Below are positions 1-7,883 of a DNA stretch of 33,341 nucleotides, in pieces (the stretch's first letter is position 1; each line of letters starts with the position of its first letter). Source of the stretch: Desulfamplus magnetovallimortis. GTDB taxonomy: Bacteria; Desulfobacterota; Desulfobacteria; Desulfobacterales; Desulfobacteraceae. The position numbers and the translations under genes are program-made. The notes below the pieces were generated by a model. That model was not told the origin of the DNA. It did not search any database and saw only the letters and a program-made list of their open reading frames with translations. The stretch lies in contig NZ_LT828554.1 of the NCBI RefSeq assembly GCF_900170035.1, positions 96,557 through 129,897 of the forward strand, written 5' to 3'.

Positions 1-140
1 CCTCATATCCCATAATAATAAGGAATCCCAAATACCTTCAATGATTTGAAGAAAATTAAATGTTCTTTTTTTTATTTCAAAATTTTATCTTTTCGGATAT
101 TCAAATGTCAACTATTAATAAACCGCAATGCACTGGTCGC

Positions 141-334
141 CTGTTTTGAACTCAAAATCGACATCTTATTGCTTTTTTGCAGTTGCTGAATTTGTCTGAA
201 TCAGGATAACCAGGATAAAAAAGATGTTCAGGATATATAATCCTGTCTTATCTTGTTAATCTTGGGCATCCTGATTCAGACAGTATTGACAAGGCTCAAG
301 ATGTTATAGGTGTCGACTTTGGGTTTGAAACAGG
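141..334. repeat. MITE-like inverted-repeat element, copy 1
   Basis: The ends are imperfect inverted repeats: CCTGTTTTGAACTCAAAATC on the left, and on the right the complement of a CCTGTTTCAAACCCAAAGTC-like arm. Inside is a second inverted pair, TCTGAATCAGGATAACCAGG against ATCCTGATTCAGA, so the whole unit can fold into one long stem. Related copies lie at 3480-3596 and 18420-18594. The rest of 1-416 shows no gene or other structure I can support. Confidence 0.75.
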
Positions 335-416
335 CTACATACTTCATATACTCCCAAAAACACTTTACACCTTTCAGATGTGAAAACCGTTATTGTAATT
401 TACAAAAGGTCTATAA

Positions 417-1307
417 ATGATAAAAAAAGAATATGCACTGGGACTTCTAACTGTTCTCTTCTGGTCAACCTCTGCCACGGCTTTTAAACTAACCCTGCAA
501 CATATGGATGTGCTGCAACTTCTCTTCTACTCAATCATAGCGGCGGTATTGATTTTGGGTATTTATTTGCTGATTCAGGGCAAGATTGACAGAGTGTTTA
601 AGCTCTCCCGAAAAGAGTATCAGTTTTATGTTCTGCTGGGGGTTTTAAATCCTTTTGCTTATTATCTTATGGTCATCAAGGCATATGACCTGCTTCCGGC
701 TCAAATAGTCCAGCCCATCAATTACACCTGGGTAGTAACGCTCTCTCTGCTCTCTGTTCCCCTTCTAAAACAGCCCCTGTCAAGGCTTCAGATGCTTGCA
801 ACTCTTATCTGCTATTCCGGTGTTGTTATTCTTTCATATAGAGACAGCACCACAGGGTTACAGCTCAATTATTTTGGTATTTTTCTGGCAGTTGCATGTA
901 CCTTTATCTGGGCGCTGTACTGGATATATAATGTCAGATCAAAACAGGATCCCATCATAGCTATTTTTCTCAATTTTCTTTTCAGCATTCCCTTTGTTGG
1001 CTCTGCCTGTCTGCTCTTTTCATCTTTTACGCTCTCCAACTGGAAAGGTCTTTATGGTGCCTGCTGGATTGGCTGTTTTGAGTTTGGTTTTCCCTTTATC
1101 ACCTGGATAACAGCTCTTAAGTCCGTTAAAAATACAAATAATGTCACTAATTTGATTTTCATGACTCCATTCATGTCACTAATTTTTATACGTACAGTTC
1201 TTGGTGAGGAGCTTTTGCCTCAAACTTATTTCGGGCTTATGTTCATACTTGCCGGTATTTTTATACAAAGATATGAAGAGTACAGCTCTTTTAAGAGCGA
1301 TTCTTAA
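417..1307 (+). CDS. EamA/DMT-family membrane transporter
   Basis: This 296-residue protein is almost entirely hydrophobic and has about ten predicted membrane helices in two repeated halves (roughly residues 5-140 and 150-285). That is the usual layout and length of drug/metabolite transporter (EamA) exporters in the inner membrane. Recognisable family features are the early FWSTSATAFKLTL segment, the PINYTWVV helix in the first half, and the late LGEELLPQTYFGLMFILAG segment, which resembles the GE...G loop of EamA proteins. The start at 417 follows AAAGG about eight bases upstream. The substrate cannot be read from sequence; members export amino acids, metabolites or drugs. It stands alone and converges on the hydrolase gene downstream, with a dispersed repeat between the two stops. 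The family is secure; the substrate is unknown. Confidence 0.88.
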   Translation: MIKKEYALGLLTVLFWSTSATAFKLTLQHMDVLQLLFYSIIAAVLILGIYLLIQGKIDRVFKLSRKEYQFYVLLGVLNPFAYYLMVIKAYDLLPAQIVQPINYTWVVTLSLLSVPLLKQPLSRLQMLATLICYSGVVILSYRDSTTGLQLNYFGIFLAVACTFIWALYWIYNVRSKQDPIIAIFLNFLFSIPFVGSACLLFSSFTLSNWKGLYGACWIGCFEFGFPFITWITALKSVKNTNNVTNLIFMTPFMSLIFIRTVLGEELLPQTYFGLMFILAGIFIQRYEEYSSFKSDS

Positions 1308-1321
1308 TCTTGATTATCTTG

Positions 1322-1387
1322 TAAACGGTCATGGCCGGCATCCAGCCACCCCCGAATATGGAAATTTGTATCCATTTCCACGGTAAA
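1322..1387 (-). repeat. TTTACCGT dispersed repeat, copy 1
   Basis: Read on the minus strand it starts TTTTTACCGTGGAAATGG, continues through a GGGGGTGGCTGG core and ends CATGACCGTTTA. It lies between two convergent stop codons, so unlike most copies it is not next to a gene start. Confidence 0.8.
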
Positions 1388-1428
1388 AAGCCAGAAATTT
1401 TTTCAAAATCAAACTCTTTAAATGTTCA

Positions 1429-2091
1429 TCAATGTTGATTTTGTCTCTTGTATGTTTCGATATACTCTCGGACTTTATCTGCTGGCTCGAAAATACCGTA
1501 ATGCCCTTCACACAGAATATCTGCCTTTAAATCCAGAAGCTTTTGCATAGATGCCTGATAATCCTCAAGATCGGACAAAAATCCATCGTTAAAGGGGCCA
1601 TGCAGATCTTGACCGAACAACACTTTTTTGCCTTCTGACTCAACAAGAACAGATATTGAACCCGGGGTGTGACCTGGAGTGTGAATTATCTGAAAGTCAT
1701 ACCCGCCAAGGGTAAGAGTCATATCGGAGTAGAATTTTCTGTCCAGTTTCACCGGCTTGTATTTTACACCGTACCAAGATGCTGCTGTACGTTCATCGTG
1801 ACCAGGCTCTTCTATTGGTACTGAATCCAGCTCATGGGCGTAAAACCTGATCTTGGGTAACGCACCTTTTAATGCCGCACACGCATCAATGTGATCAATA
1901 TGACAGTGGGTCAGAATACAGTGTTTTATATCTTTGAATCGCATGTTATAAGAGTCAATCTGCCTGATGAAATCCAGACTCATCCCTGCATCGATCAAAA
2001 CAAGACCGTACTCGCTTTGTGTGTCCACCAGAAAAACAGAGCAGCCACTGTCGCCTACATGATAGATATTTTTAATAATTTTTTTCATCAT
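1429..2091 (-). CDS. MBL-fold metallo-hydrolase
   Basis: A 220-residue metallo-beta-lactamase-fold protein, probably cytoplasmic. The metal-binding motif THCHIDH (H62, H64, D66, H67) is intact, followed by H141 in HTPGHTPGS, D162 in GQDLHG and H197 in EGHYG, so both metal sites of a binuclear hydrolase look complete. The length fits the glyoxalase-II-like branch, which hydrolyses thioesters, lactones or phosphodiesters, but the substrate cannot be assigned. Two adjacent ATG codons (2091 and 2088) follow AAGGTGCT; the second has slightly better spacing. It is divergent from the NRDE protein gene, and the shared upstream region contains a TTTACCGT repeat. Confident for the fold, open for the reaction. 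Confidence 0.88.
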   Translation of the reverse strand: MMKKIIKNIYHVGDSGCSVFLVDTQSEYGLVLIDAGMSLDFIRQIDSYNMRFKDIKHCILTHCHIDHIDACAALKGALPKIRFYAHELDSVPIEEPGHDERTAASWYGVKYKPVKLDRKFYSDMTLTLGGYDFQIIHTPGHTPGSISVLVESEGKKVLFGQDLHGPFNDGFLSDLEDYQASMQKLLDLKADILCEGHYGIFEPADKVREYIETYKRQNQH

Positions 2092-2145
2092 AGCACCTTT
2101 TTTTTTAATTTATGGAAAAGACCGCCTGAAGGGCGTTAAGTTCAT

Positions 2146-2210
2146 TAAACGGGCATGATTGTGTATTAATCACCCCCAACTATAAAAATGATAGTTAATT
2201 TTACGGTAAA
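2146..2210 (-). repeat. TTTACCGT dispersed repeat, copy 2
   Basis: On the minus strand it reads TTTACCGTAAAATTAACTAT, then a TTGGGGGTGATTAATAC core and a CATGCCCGTTTA end. It is very close to the copies at 14623 and 20010. Its TTTACCGT end points at the start of the NRDE protein gene about 20 bases away. Confidence 0.88.
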
Positions 2211-2229
2211 AAATGGAATAAGAAATCAT

Positions 2230-3006
2230 ATGTGTTTAATTGTTTTTGGATATGGCGTTCATAAAAAATACAGACTTATCCTGTCAGCCAATCGTGATGA
2301 GTTTTTTAACAGACCAACAGCCCCTCTCAATCCTTGGGAAGATGAACCTGAAATTATTGGTGGGCGTGACTTGAAGCAAAAAGGAACCTGGATGGCATTT
2401 AATAAAATTGGTCGTCTTGCTGCATTGACAAATGTTAGAGATCCTGCCTCCATGAAACTTGATGCCCGTTCACGGGGAGATTTAGTAGCTTCATTTCTTT
2501 TGTCTGACAAAAATCCTTTAAGTTACCTTGAAAAAGTTAAAAGCCGGATGCATAACTACAATGGCTTTAATCTTCTTGTAGCAGATTTGAAAGATATGTT
2601 TTTCATATCATCTACAGATCAAAAGATTATCAAGATAAAGCATGGAATACATGCCATAAGCAATCGTACACTGAACACTCCATGGGTAAAAGTTAAAATT
2701 GTAAAAAAGGGATTAAAAAAAATTCTTGAAAATCAGACAGGGAAAATGGAAAATCATGATGATCTTGAATCCAATCTTTACAGCATGATGCAGAACAAAA
2801 CAGTTGCTCCTGATGAAGAGCTTCCCGACACAGGCGTAGGGGTTGAGCTGGAAAGACAGCTTTCATCCATATTTATATCAATGCCAGGCTATGGTACACG
2901 TTCAACATCTGTGGTGTTATGGGATTTTGCCGGTAATCAGACCTTTTCAGAAATAACATGGTCTGCAAACGGCAGAAAACAGGGCTACAAGAAATATAAA
3001 GGATGA
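2230..3006 (+). CDS. NRDE/TANGO2-family protein
   Basis: I chose the ATG at 2230, giving 258 residues, because family members begin MCLI. Cys2 is conserved and thought to become the N-terminal nucleophile of an Ntn-hydrolase-like fold. An upstream in-frame ATG at 2188 lies inside a dispersed repeat and would bury this residue. The diagnostic NRDE motif is at residues 21-24 (ANRDEFFNRP), followed by GGRDLKQKGTWMAFN and LTNVRDP, and the C-terminal half contains YGTRSTSVVLWD; all are typical of TANGO2-like proteins. Human TANGO2 has been linked to heme and lipid handling, but no reaction is established for bacterial members. No clear Shine-Dalgarno is seen, and the gene is monocistronic. The family assignment is strong. 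Confidence 0.9.
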   Translation: MCLIVFGYGVHKKYRLILSANRDEFFNRPTAPLNPWEDEPEIIGGRDLKQKGTWMAFNKIGRLAALTNVRDPASMKLDARSRGDLVASFLLSDKNPLSYLEKVKSRMHNYNGFNLLVADLKDMFFISSTDQKIIKIKHGIHAISNRTLNTPWVKVKIVKKGLKKILENQTGKMENHDDLESNLYSMMQNKTVAPDEELPDTGVGVELERQLSSIFISMPGYGTRSTSVVLWDFAGNQTFSEITWSANGRKQGYKKYKG

Positions 3007-3044
3007 TGCAGTTTGTTTTAAAAAACCAAAAAAAGGAGGATTTT

Positions 3045-3408
3045 ATGGCTATTACCGGGTTACTGATGCCACAGGGTATGTGCTTTACTATGCTTTTCCG
3101 GATTCCGTGGGTAATATTGATATGAATACTACAATACCTTCGCCAAATTCTAAACTGACTTTAAAATTGTCAATCCTACTACCTCATACTGTGCTTTTGG
3201 GTTTGTAAGACACAATATATTGATTTTGATTAAGACCGAAGCAAAATTGGCGAAGGTATTGATACTATAGGCAGCATTGATATGGGAACCGAGAACTCGT
3301 TGATGGCAAACCTTTGGCACGGTGCCTCATTGTTTGTTGCAGTTATTTCCAAAGGAGAGAAAGGTGCGACTCTGATGTCAAACATTTTGTCCATTGTTGT
3401 TGAATAGT
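3045..3408 (+). pseudogene. Decayed small gene (remnant)
   Basis: A near-perfect ribosome binding site (GGAGGA at 3035) precedes an ATG at 3045, but the frame closes after 26 codons. Another frame then reads GYVLYYAFPDSVGNIDM. Further on, about 3260-3408, an open frame reads GSIDMGTENSLMANLWHG and ends VVE at a TAG. VGNIDMNT and IGSIDMGT look related. A 15-base inverted repeat (3132-3146 and 3247-3261, TACCTTCGCCAA core) sits between the pieces. I read this as a frameshifted remnant, possibly disrupted by a small element. I do not recognise a family, and it could be chance. Confidence 0.3.
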
Positions 3409-3430
3409 GGTTTTGTAGTATCCTTAAAAC

Positions 3431-3477
3431 GACTTTCATCTCTTCGATTGTGGCGGGAATCCGCCATGTACGTTATA
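3431..3477 (+). repeat. GACTTTCAT hairpin repeat, copy 1
   Basis: The sequence starts GACTTTCATCTCTTCG and contains the hairpin GGCGGGAATCCGCC, ending CATGTACGTTATAAG. Its best match is the minus strand of 20081-20127, which keeps GACTTTCAT, TTCG, TTGTGGC, a hairpin and CGTTATA in the same order. A partial relative is at 3954-3973. Confidence 0.55.
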
Positions 3478-3479
3478 AG

Positions 3480-3596
3480 TTTGAGTCAGGATGTCCAGGA
3501 TTAACAGGATAAGGCAGGACTATCTATCCTGAACATCCTTTTTATCCTGGTTATCCTGATTCAGACAAATTCAATAATTGCAAAAAAAGCAATAAT
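3480..3596 (-). repeat. MITE-like inverted-repeat element, copy 2 (partial)
   Basis: On the minus strand this matches the inside of copy 1: TTGAATTTGTCTGAATCAGG, then ACCAGGATAAAAAGGATG, GCCTTATCCTGTTAATCC and a closing ATCCTGACTCAAA. The outer arms seen at 141 and 18594 are missing or reduced. It abuts the stop codon of the gene at 3599. Confidence 0.75.
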
Positions 3597-3598
3597 CA

Positions 3599-3841
3599 CT
3601 AAAATCCTTCCTGGAGCTGTCTTTCAACTCTCCTTAACCACTCCCTTGAGTGATACCACATCAATCCTTTCGGCTCCATCTCCCATGAATCAAGTGTAGA
3701 TTGAACCATCTTGGCATCCATTCCTGTTGCTTCAAGAATACTTCTATGCTCTTCTATTCCCATCTCCTTTGTCTTGTTCTTTATCTGCAATGCCAATCTA
3801 ATCGCCTTTAATTTTGTTTCTGTTTCTTTAGACTTTGCCAT
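3599..3841 (-). CDS. Small protein of unknown function (80 aa)
   Basis: This 80-residue protein is rich in Lys, Glu and Arg, has no signal peptide or membrane segment, and is probably mostly helical. It starts MAKSKETETKLKAIRLALQI and includes a Trp-rich stretch WYHSREWLRRVE. The start is supported by GGGAAAT just upstream. The stop is TAG followed directly by TGA. I do not recognise a family. Its context is repeats and decayed sequence, so it may be a survivor of a mobile or phage-derived segment, but nothing in it proves that. Codon usage reads as coding, and the start signal makes me favour a real gene. Confidence 0.55.
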   Translation of the reverse strand: MAKSKETETKLKAIRLALQIKNKTKEMGIEEHRSILEATGMDAKMVQSTLDSWEMEPKGLMWYHSREWLRRVERQLQEGF

Positions 3842-3893
3842 ATTTCCCTTTTTTTGTCTTTTGTATCCTGGTTAAAAGTTATTTCAGTTGTTT

Positions 3894-3973
3894 GCGGCGG
3901 ACATCCGCCATGGGTGTTTATGTGAAAGTCTATATAACTTATTGATATGTAAAGACTTTCATCCATCGTTGTG
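3894..3973 (+). repeat. Degenerate hairpin repeat related to the 3431 copy
   Basis: It contains GGCGGACATCCGCCATGG (a hairpin) and, about 50 bases on, GACTTTCATCCATCGTTGTG, both words of the 3431 and 20081 copies but separated. A GAAAGTC / GACTTTC pair (about 3923 and 3954) can also form a stem. An open frame spanning 3808-4011 is not convincing as a gene. Confidence 0.35.
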
Positions 3974-4014
3974 ATACCCTCGCAATCATGAGGGTTTGTT
4001 AATTGATTCACAGC

Positions 4015-4827
4015 TTAAATCGACGATTCAAGCGATTTGATCAAGACAGCCATATGTGCTTTTTCAGCCTGTGACAGTCCGTAAAGTGCATCTTTGAGTT
4101 TTTCATCTTCTGCCTTGTCGGCTACAACCCTGTAAAGATCAAAAGCTCGATACTCCATTGTTATAGATGTCTCAAGAATATCAATGAGTATATTGTCACT
4201 TCTTTTTTCCAGTGAGTTAACCATTTCATCCAGGGTGTATCCACCTTCAAGTATATCTCCCTTAAGGGCATCATAGATATCCTCAAATGGTTTTACATCG
4301 GGTTTGATATTTTTCAGGTGGGAATAAATAAGCTTTGCATGGCCAAGCTCTCCGTCCCTTACCTGTGAAATAACATCGTTCAAGCCACTCTCCGGAAAAC
4401 GTTCAATAATGTGACTGTAAAAATGAAAAGCTCCTTTTTCCAGATTCATGGCATCAACAAGCACCTTGTCCATGCCGTCATCTATATCGCTGTTAAAGAG
4501 CTTTAACATGGGCAGACCTTCTATCTGTATGCCGTCCCATGCCAGAATTCCACCTTCAAGGTTATATATATCCTTGCCAGCCTCATTGAAAAAGTCGGCT
4601 GTAAGTGCAGCAGCATTTGATCGGCCACCGCTTCGGCAGTAGAAGATAAGGTTTTTTTCAGGAAGGGATTCCACCTGATCTTCAAATTCATCAAGGGGCA
4701 GCAGGACAGAGCCTGGAATGTGTCCCTCCTCATATTCTGGTTTTTGGCGCACATCAATGAGTATATAACTCTTTTCATGCATCTTTTCGCGATATTCCCT
4801 TAACTCTTCAGGCGTTATTGTTTTCAT
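4015..4827 (-). CDS. Rhodanese domain fused to ferritin-like domain
   Basis: A 270-residue two-domain protein without signal peptide. Residues 1-105 are a rhodanese domain with the catalytic loop YCRSGGRS (Cys64) and family signatures LIDVRQKPEYEEGHIPGS and LEGGILAW. Residues 118-270 are a four-helix ferritin/rubrerythrin-like domain with carboxylate and histidine ligands in order: E130, E160-x-x-H163, E225 and E255-x-x-H258, as in a di-iron site. A persulfide-carrying cysteine joined to a di-iron-type domain suggests a role in sulfane sulfur or peroxide handling in an anaerobe; that is inference. The gene lies 15 bases after metF on the same strand, so they are probably co-transcribed. The domain calls are firm; the reaction is not known. 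Confidence 0.87.
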   Translation of the reverse strand: MKTITPEELREYREKMHEKSYILIDVRQKPEYEEGHIPGSVLLPLDEFEDQVESLPEKNLIFYCRSGGRSNAAALTADFFNEAGKDIYNLEGGILAWDGIQIEGLPMLKLFNSDIDDGMDKVLVDAMNLEKGAFHFYSHIIERFPESGLNDVISQVRDGELGHAKLIYSHLKNIKPDVKPFEDIYDALKGDILEGGYTLDEMVNSLEKRSDNILIDILETSITMEYRAFDLYRVVADKAEDEKLKDALYGLSQAEKAHMAVLIKSLESSI

Positions 4828-4842
4828 TGCTGATTCCTTAAC

Positions 4843-5715
4843 TCAAGCAGATTTCAGAATATCCGGCATGATTTCATAGTGATCAAATGGAGGCATGATG
4901 CATGCCCCTCTGAAGAACTCCTTTGCAATGGAGAGCATCTCTTTTGCATTTTCAACCCCCTGAGCAATGGGGTCAGAAGCACTCTCCATTTTTTCAAGAA
5001 GTTTTTCCGGTACTGCAATTCCGGCAACTTTTTCATTGAGGAATCGGGCGTGTTTTGCTGTTCTCAATGGCAGAATACCCATTATGATGGGAATATCAAT
5101 GTGCCCTGTGGTGATGGATATTGTCCTTGCCATGTCCCTGTCATATATTGGCTGGGTCACGGCAAAGGAGGCACCTGCGGCAGCTTTTTTCTCCAGACGT
5201 TCAACTTCCTTTTCAAGCCCGTTTGCTTCAGGACGGAAATCAAGCACAGCACCGGTTAGCATGTCTGATTCGTTTGCCATGGTGATGAGCTCAAATACAT
5301 TGAGATCCTTGACATCAGAGACATTTTTGCGTTGGTTCATGGAGACAAAATCACCGGTTGCAGCCATGACAGTATGAATTCCCAGGGCTTTTGCTCCCCA
5401 TAAGGTTGCCTGAAGGCCCAGTTTGTTGTGATCCCTTGTGGTACAGTGAAGAATGGCAGGTTTGCAGGTTTTCTGCTGGATAAGTGCGGAGAGAGAGAGG
5501 GCACACATTCTGGGTTTTGCAACCGGATTGGTGGCAATGCTGAAGGCATTTACCGGAAGATCCTTCAGGGCATCAAGGGCAGACAAAATCCCTGACGGGT
5601 CAGAACCTGCCGGAGGAACCACTTCAATTGTGGTCAAAAAATTGTCAAGATCAATTTTCGGAATCGTTTTTTGGGTTCCATGATTATCATTTTCGCAGCA
5701 ACAATTTTTTGTCAT
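4843..5715 (-). CDS. metF: Methylenetetrahydrofolate reductase
   Basis: A 290-residue MetF-type TIM-barrel flavoprotein that interconverts 5,10-methylene- and 5-methyl-tetrahydrofolate, supplying methionine synthesis and, in many anaerobes, the methyl branch of the Wood-Ljungdahl pathway. The catalytic Glu is in IEVVPPAGSD (E31, equivalent to E28 of E. coli MetF). The folate/FAD region TTRDHNKLGLQATLWGAKA followed by MAATGD (residues 92-122) is the standard family signature. The N-terminus is unusual: it carries Cys-Cys-Cys and nearby His residues (CCCENDNHG, residues 5-13), which could bind metal or a cluster. Its operon partner is the rhodanese/ferritin-like fusion. No MetV-type partner is visible. 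The start at 5715 is the only one that includes the Cys motif. Confidence 0.92.
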   Translation of the reverse strand: MTKNCCCENDNHGTQKTIPKIDLDNFLTTIEVVPPAGSDPSGILSALDALKDLPVNAFSIATNPVAKPRMCALSLSALIQQKTCKPAILHCTTRDHNKLGLQATLWGAKALGIHTVMAATGDFVSMNQRKNVSDVKDLNVFELITMANESDMLTGAVLDFRPEANGLEKEVERLEKKAAAGASFAVTQPIYDRDMARTISITTGHIDIPIIMGILPLRTAKHARFLNEKVAGIAVPEKLLEKMESASDPIAQGVENAKEMLSIAKEFFRGACIMPPFDHYEIMPDILKSA

Positions 5716-5746
5716 AATACACCCCCTTGATTCTTTTTTGTGTTTG

Positions 5747-5790
5747 CCAGTGGATTTCTTTATTCAATCCAGTGGATTTCATTATTCAAT
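5747..5790. repeat. 22-bp direct tandem repeat
   Basis: Two adjacent 22-base units, both starting CCAGTGGATTTC and ending TTATTCAAT, differ at one base. They lie about 30 bases upstream of the metF start, so they may overlap its promoter region or be a simple duplication. Confidence 0.8.
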
Positions 5791-5931
5791 GAACTTTACC
5801 AACTACCTGTTTGATTTGCAAGCACGACATATGCCAGGCTGAAGTTTTGAACATGGTGTCAGGTTAACTTGTTTGTTATGGTAAGTTTTGGTTATAGTTT
5901 GCTGATAATATGTTGAGGAAATCAATTTTAC

Positions 5932-5960
5932 TTGACGGACTATAGCGCCATGTATATTTA
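5932..5960 (+). promoter_or_regulatory. Candidate sigma-70 promoter upstream of tupA
   Basis: TTGACG is followed after exactly 17 bases by TATTTA. It would give a leader of about 280 bases before tupA. The spacer holds GACTATAGCGCC, with no match to a ModE operator that I can defend. No other gene signal is visible in 5791-6046. Confidence 0.3.
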
Positions 5961-6046
5961 AAATTATCAGTTTGTTCAGATACCTTTATTTTCCATGTTT
6001 GATGATCTTGCAAAAAGTTGAAAATACCGGAAACGCTATTTAATGA

Positions 6047-6068
6047 TTTTAGTTGCTTGCGACTAAAA
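6047..6068. repeat. Short palindrome
   Basis: TTTTAGTTGC and GCGACTAAAA are complementary apart from one G-T pair, with only two bases between them. It could be an operator-like site or an element end; it precedes the repeat at 6099. Confidence 0.4.
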
Positions 6069-6098
6069 AATTGCTGAAATCTGACTTTTTGAAGCTAC

Positions 6099-6186
6099 TG
6101 CATTGTCAAAGCTAAAAATTAGGGTTCGTTTGATTGTAGAGATAAGGCATGCCTTGTCTCTACGTTGCAGATAATCCTAAAATTAA
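6099..6186 (+). repeat. Dispersed repeat GCATTGTCAAAGC, uninterrupted copy
   Basis: Starts GCATTGTCAAAGCTAAAAAT, contains a near-perfect palindrome of about 28 bases centred on GGCATGCC (left half GTAGAGATAAGG, right half CCTTGTCTCTAC), and ends GTTGCAGATAATCCTAAA. The copy at 9778-9960 has the same two flanks and palindrome but with about 95 bases inserted. Confidence 0.7.
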
Positions 6187-6246
6187 GTCTTGACGGTGCA
6201 CTACATCAAATCTGAAACCCAGGACAAAATAAAAAAAGGAAATTAA

Positions 6247-7128
6247 ATGAGAACTTTAATTCACCATTCAGCCATGAAAAACATGAGAAAAAAAATTAAA
6301 ACCGCTATTTCTGTTATTGTAATTGTTTTTATGACAATGTTTTTTTGCCCATCTATGACTACACTCCATGCAGAAGAGAACAGCCTTATGATGGCCACCA
6401 CCACAAGTACTGATAATACAGGTCTTCTTGATTATCTTATGCCCCATTTTACAACCGATACAGGCATTGATATAAAATGGACAGCCACAGGAACCGGCAA
6501 AGCCCTGAAACTTGGCAGCAACTGTGATGTTGATGTGCTTCTTGTACATGCTCCTGCTGCTGAACAAAAATACATTGCCGACGGCTTTGGCAAAGATCGC
6601 ACAGAGATCATGTACAACGATTTTGTAATAATTGGCCCTGAAAATGATCCTGCTGCTGTAAAAGGTAAAAGCGTTGTAGATGCCCTTGAAACAATAAGGG
6701 AAAAGGAAGCTGTTTTTACAAGCCGCGGAGATGATTCCGGTACCCACAAAAAAGAGAAATCCCTCTGGAAAAGCACAGGAAAGGATATGCCAGAAAAAGA
6801 GTCATGGTATGTTCAGACAGGTCAGGGAATGCTTGCAACAATAAACATTACTGAAGAGAGAAAAGGCTATACAATGACTGATCGTGGGACATATATAAAA
6901 TATAACTCCCAGAAAAACGGTAATGCTCCCCTGAAAGTTCTTGTTGAAGGAGACGGCATTCTTCTTAATCAGTACAGCGTTCTTACCCTTAATCCTGAAA
7001 AGTGTCCCAATGCCAAATATGATCTTGCCACAAAGTTTGCCGCCTGGATGGCTGGAGAGAGTGCCCAGAATCTTATAAAAGAGTTCAGGCTTCTTGGTGA
7101 GAAACTTTTTATTCCCAACGCAAAATAA
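6247..7128 (+). CDS. tupA: Tungstate ABC transporter substrate-binding protein
   Basis: This 293-residue periplasmic protein delivers tungstate to the TupBC importer; many anaerobes need tungsten for formate dehydrogenases and aldehyde oxidoreductases. Residues 1-42 form a long signal peptide with the hydrophobic core ISVIVIVFMTMFFC; internal ATGs at 6274 and 6283 could give a shorter one. TupA signatures are clear: TTTSTDNTGLLDYL (51-64), GTGKALKLG (82-90), DVDVLLVHAPAAE (94-106), MYNDFVIIGPEND (122-134) and SRGDDSGTHKKE, which carries oxyanion-contacting residues. GGAAATTAA just before the ATG serves as the ribosome site. It is followed by tupB and tupC on the same strand. A molybdate or sulfate specificity is less likely because these signatures are TupA-specific. 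Confidence 0.93.
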   Translation: MRTLIHHSAMKNMRKKIKTAISVIVIVFMTMFFCPSMTTLHAEENSLMMATTTSTDNTGLLDYLMPHFTTDTGIDIKWTATGTGKALKLGSNCDVDVLLVHAPAAEQKYIADGFGKDRTEIMYNDFVIIGPENDPAAVKGKSVVDALETIREKEAVFTSRGDDSGTHKKEKSLWKSTGKDMPEKESWYVQTGQGMLATINITEERKGYTMTDRGTYIKYNSQKNGNAPLKVLVEGDGILLNQYSVLTLNPEKCPNAKYDLATKFAAWMAGESAQNLIKEFRLLGEKLFIPNAK

Positions 7129-7191
7129 TCTGATTTCCGTTATTCCTGTTTCATTTTATCAGGATGCGGGCCTTCCAGGAAAATACTCCAG

Positions 7192-7878
7192 ATGGATTTT
7201 ATTCTCACCGGACTTCTGAACGCACTGGCTCTGCTTACCGGCGGAGACAGTGCAACATGGTCTGCTGTATTTGCAACGATCAAGGTCTCAACCATCTCCA
7301 TGTTATTAAGCCTTATTCTTGGCCTTCCATGTGGATTCTGTCTGGGGTATTTTAATTTCAGGGCCAAACGGGCACTTCGTACTCTTCTGGATACTCTTCT
7401 TGCCCTTCCAACTGTATTTATAGGGCTTCTTGTCTATGCCATTATTTCAAGTCAGGGGCCCCTTGGCAACTGTAATCTTCTTTTCACCCTGTGGGGTATA
7501 GCCATAGGGCAGTCCATACTTGCCTTTCCCATTATTGCTGCATTGACAGCATCCACAGTGGAATCCATTGATCCACAACTTGAACTTACCCTTATATCCC
7601 TTGGCGCTGGTAAAAAAGATATCATTTTAACTTCCCTCTGGGAGGTAAGATACGGCATTCTTGCAGCAGCAGTGACCGCTTATGGTCGTGTGATGACAGA
7701 AGTTGGTATCTCCATGATGGTGGGGGGAAACATCAAATGGCATACCCGCACTATTACAACAGCCATTGCCCTTGAAACAGGCAAGGGTATGTTTGCCAAC
7801 GGCATTGCTTTGGGTCTTGTCCTTGTCACCATTGCCTTTGGTGTTAATCTTTCTCTTGCCTTTCTGCGAAAAAAATAA
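7192..7878 (+). CDS. tupB: Tungstate ABC transporter permease
   Basis: A 228-residue inner-membrane permease with about five or six helices, forming the tungstate channel with TupA and TupC. The EAA-loop region that contacts the ATPase is visible near residues 128-150 (TLISLGAGKKDIILTSLWEV). The segment YGRVMTEVGISMMVGGNIKW is characteristic of TupB/ModB-type permeases. The start at 7192 follows AGGA about ten bases upstream and gives the normal N-terminus before the first helix. It is 63 bases after tupA and 5 bases before tupC, so the three genes form one transcription unit. Confidence 0.93.
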   Translation: MDFILTGLLNALALLTGGDSATWSAVFATIKVSTISMLLSLILGLPCGFCLGYFNFRAKRALRTLLDTLLALPTVFIGLLVYAIISSQGPLGNCNLLFTLWGIAIGQSILAFPIIAALTASTVESIDPQLELTLISLGAGKKDIILTSLWEVRYGILAAAVTAYGRVMTEVGISMMVGGNIKWHTRTITTAIALETGKGMFANGIALGLVLVTIAFGVNLSLAFLRKK

Positions 7879-7883
7879 AAGCC

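Noticed and set aside
3230-3439. 69-aa minus-strand open frame
   Set aside because: It is antisense to a frame that looks more coding and belongs to a decayed region.
3808-4011. 67-aa minus-strand open frame
   Set aside because: It overlaps the start of the 80-aa gene, lacks a ribosome site and spans hairpin repeats.
5716-6246. Molybdenum/tungsten cofactor riboswitch or ModE site before tupA
   Set aside because: I could not find the conserved helices or a CGTTATA-type inverted site; the only structures are a short palindrome and a dispersed repeat.
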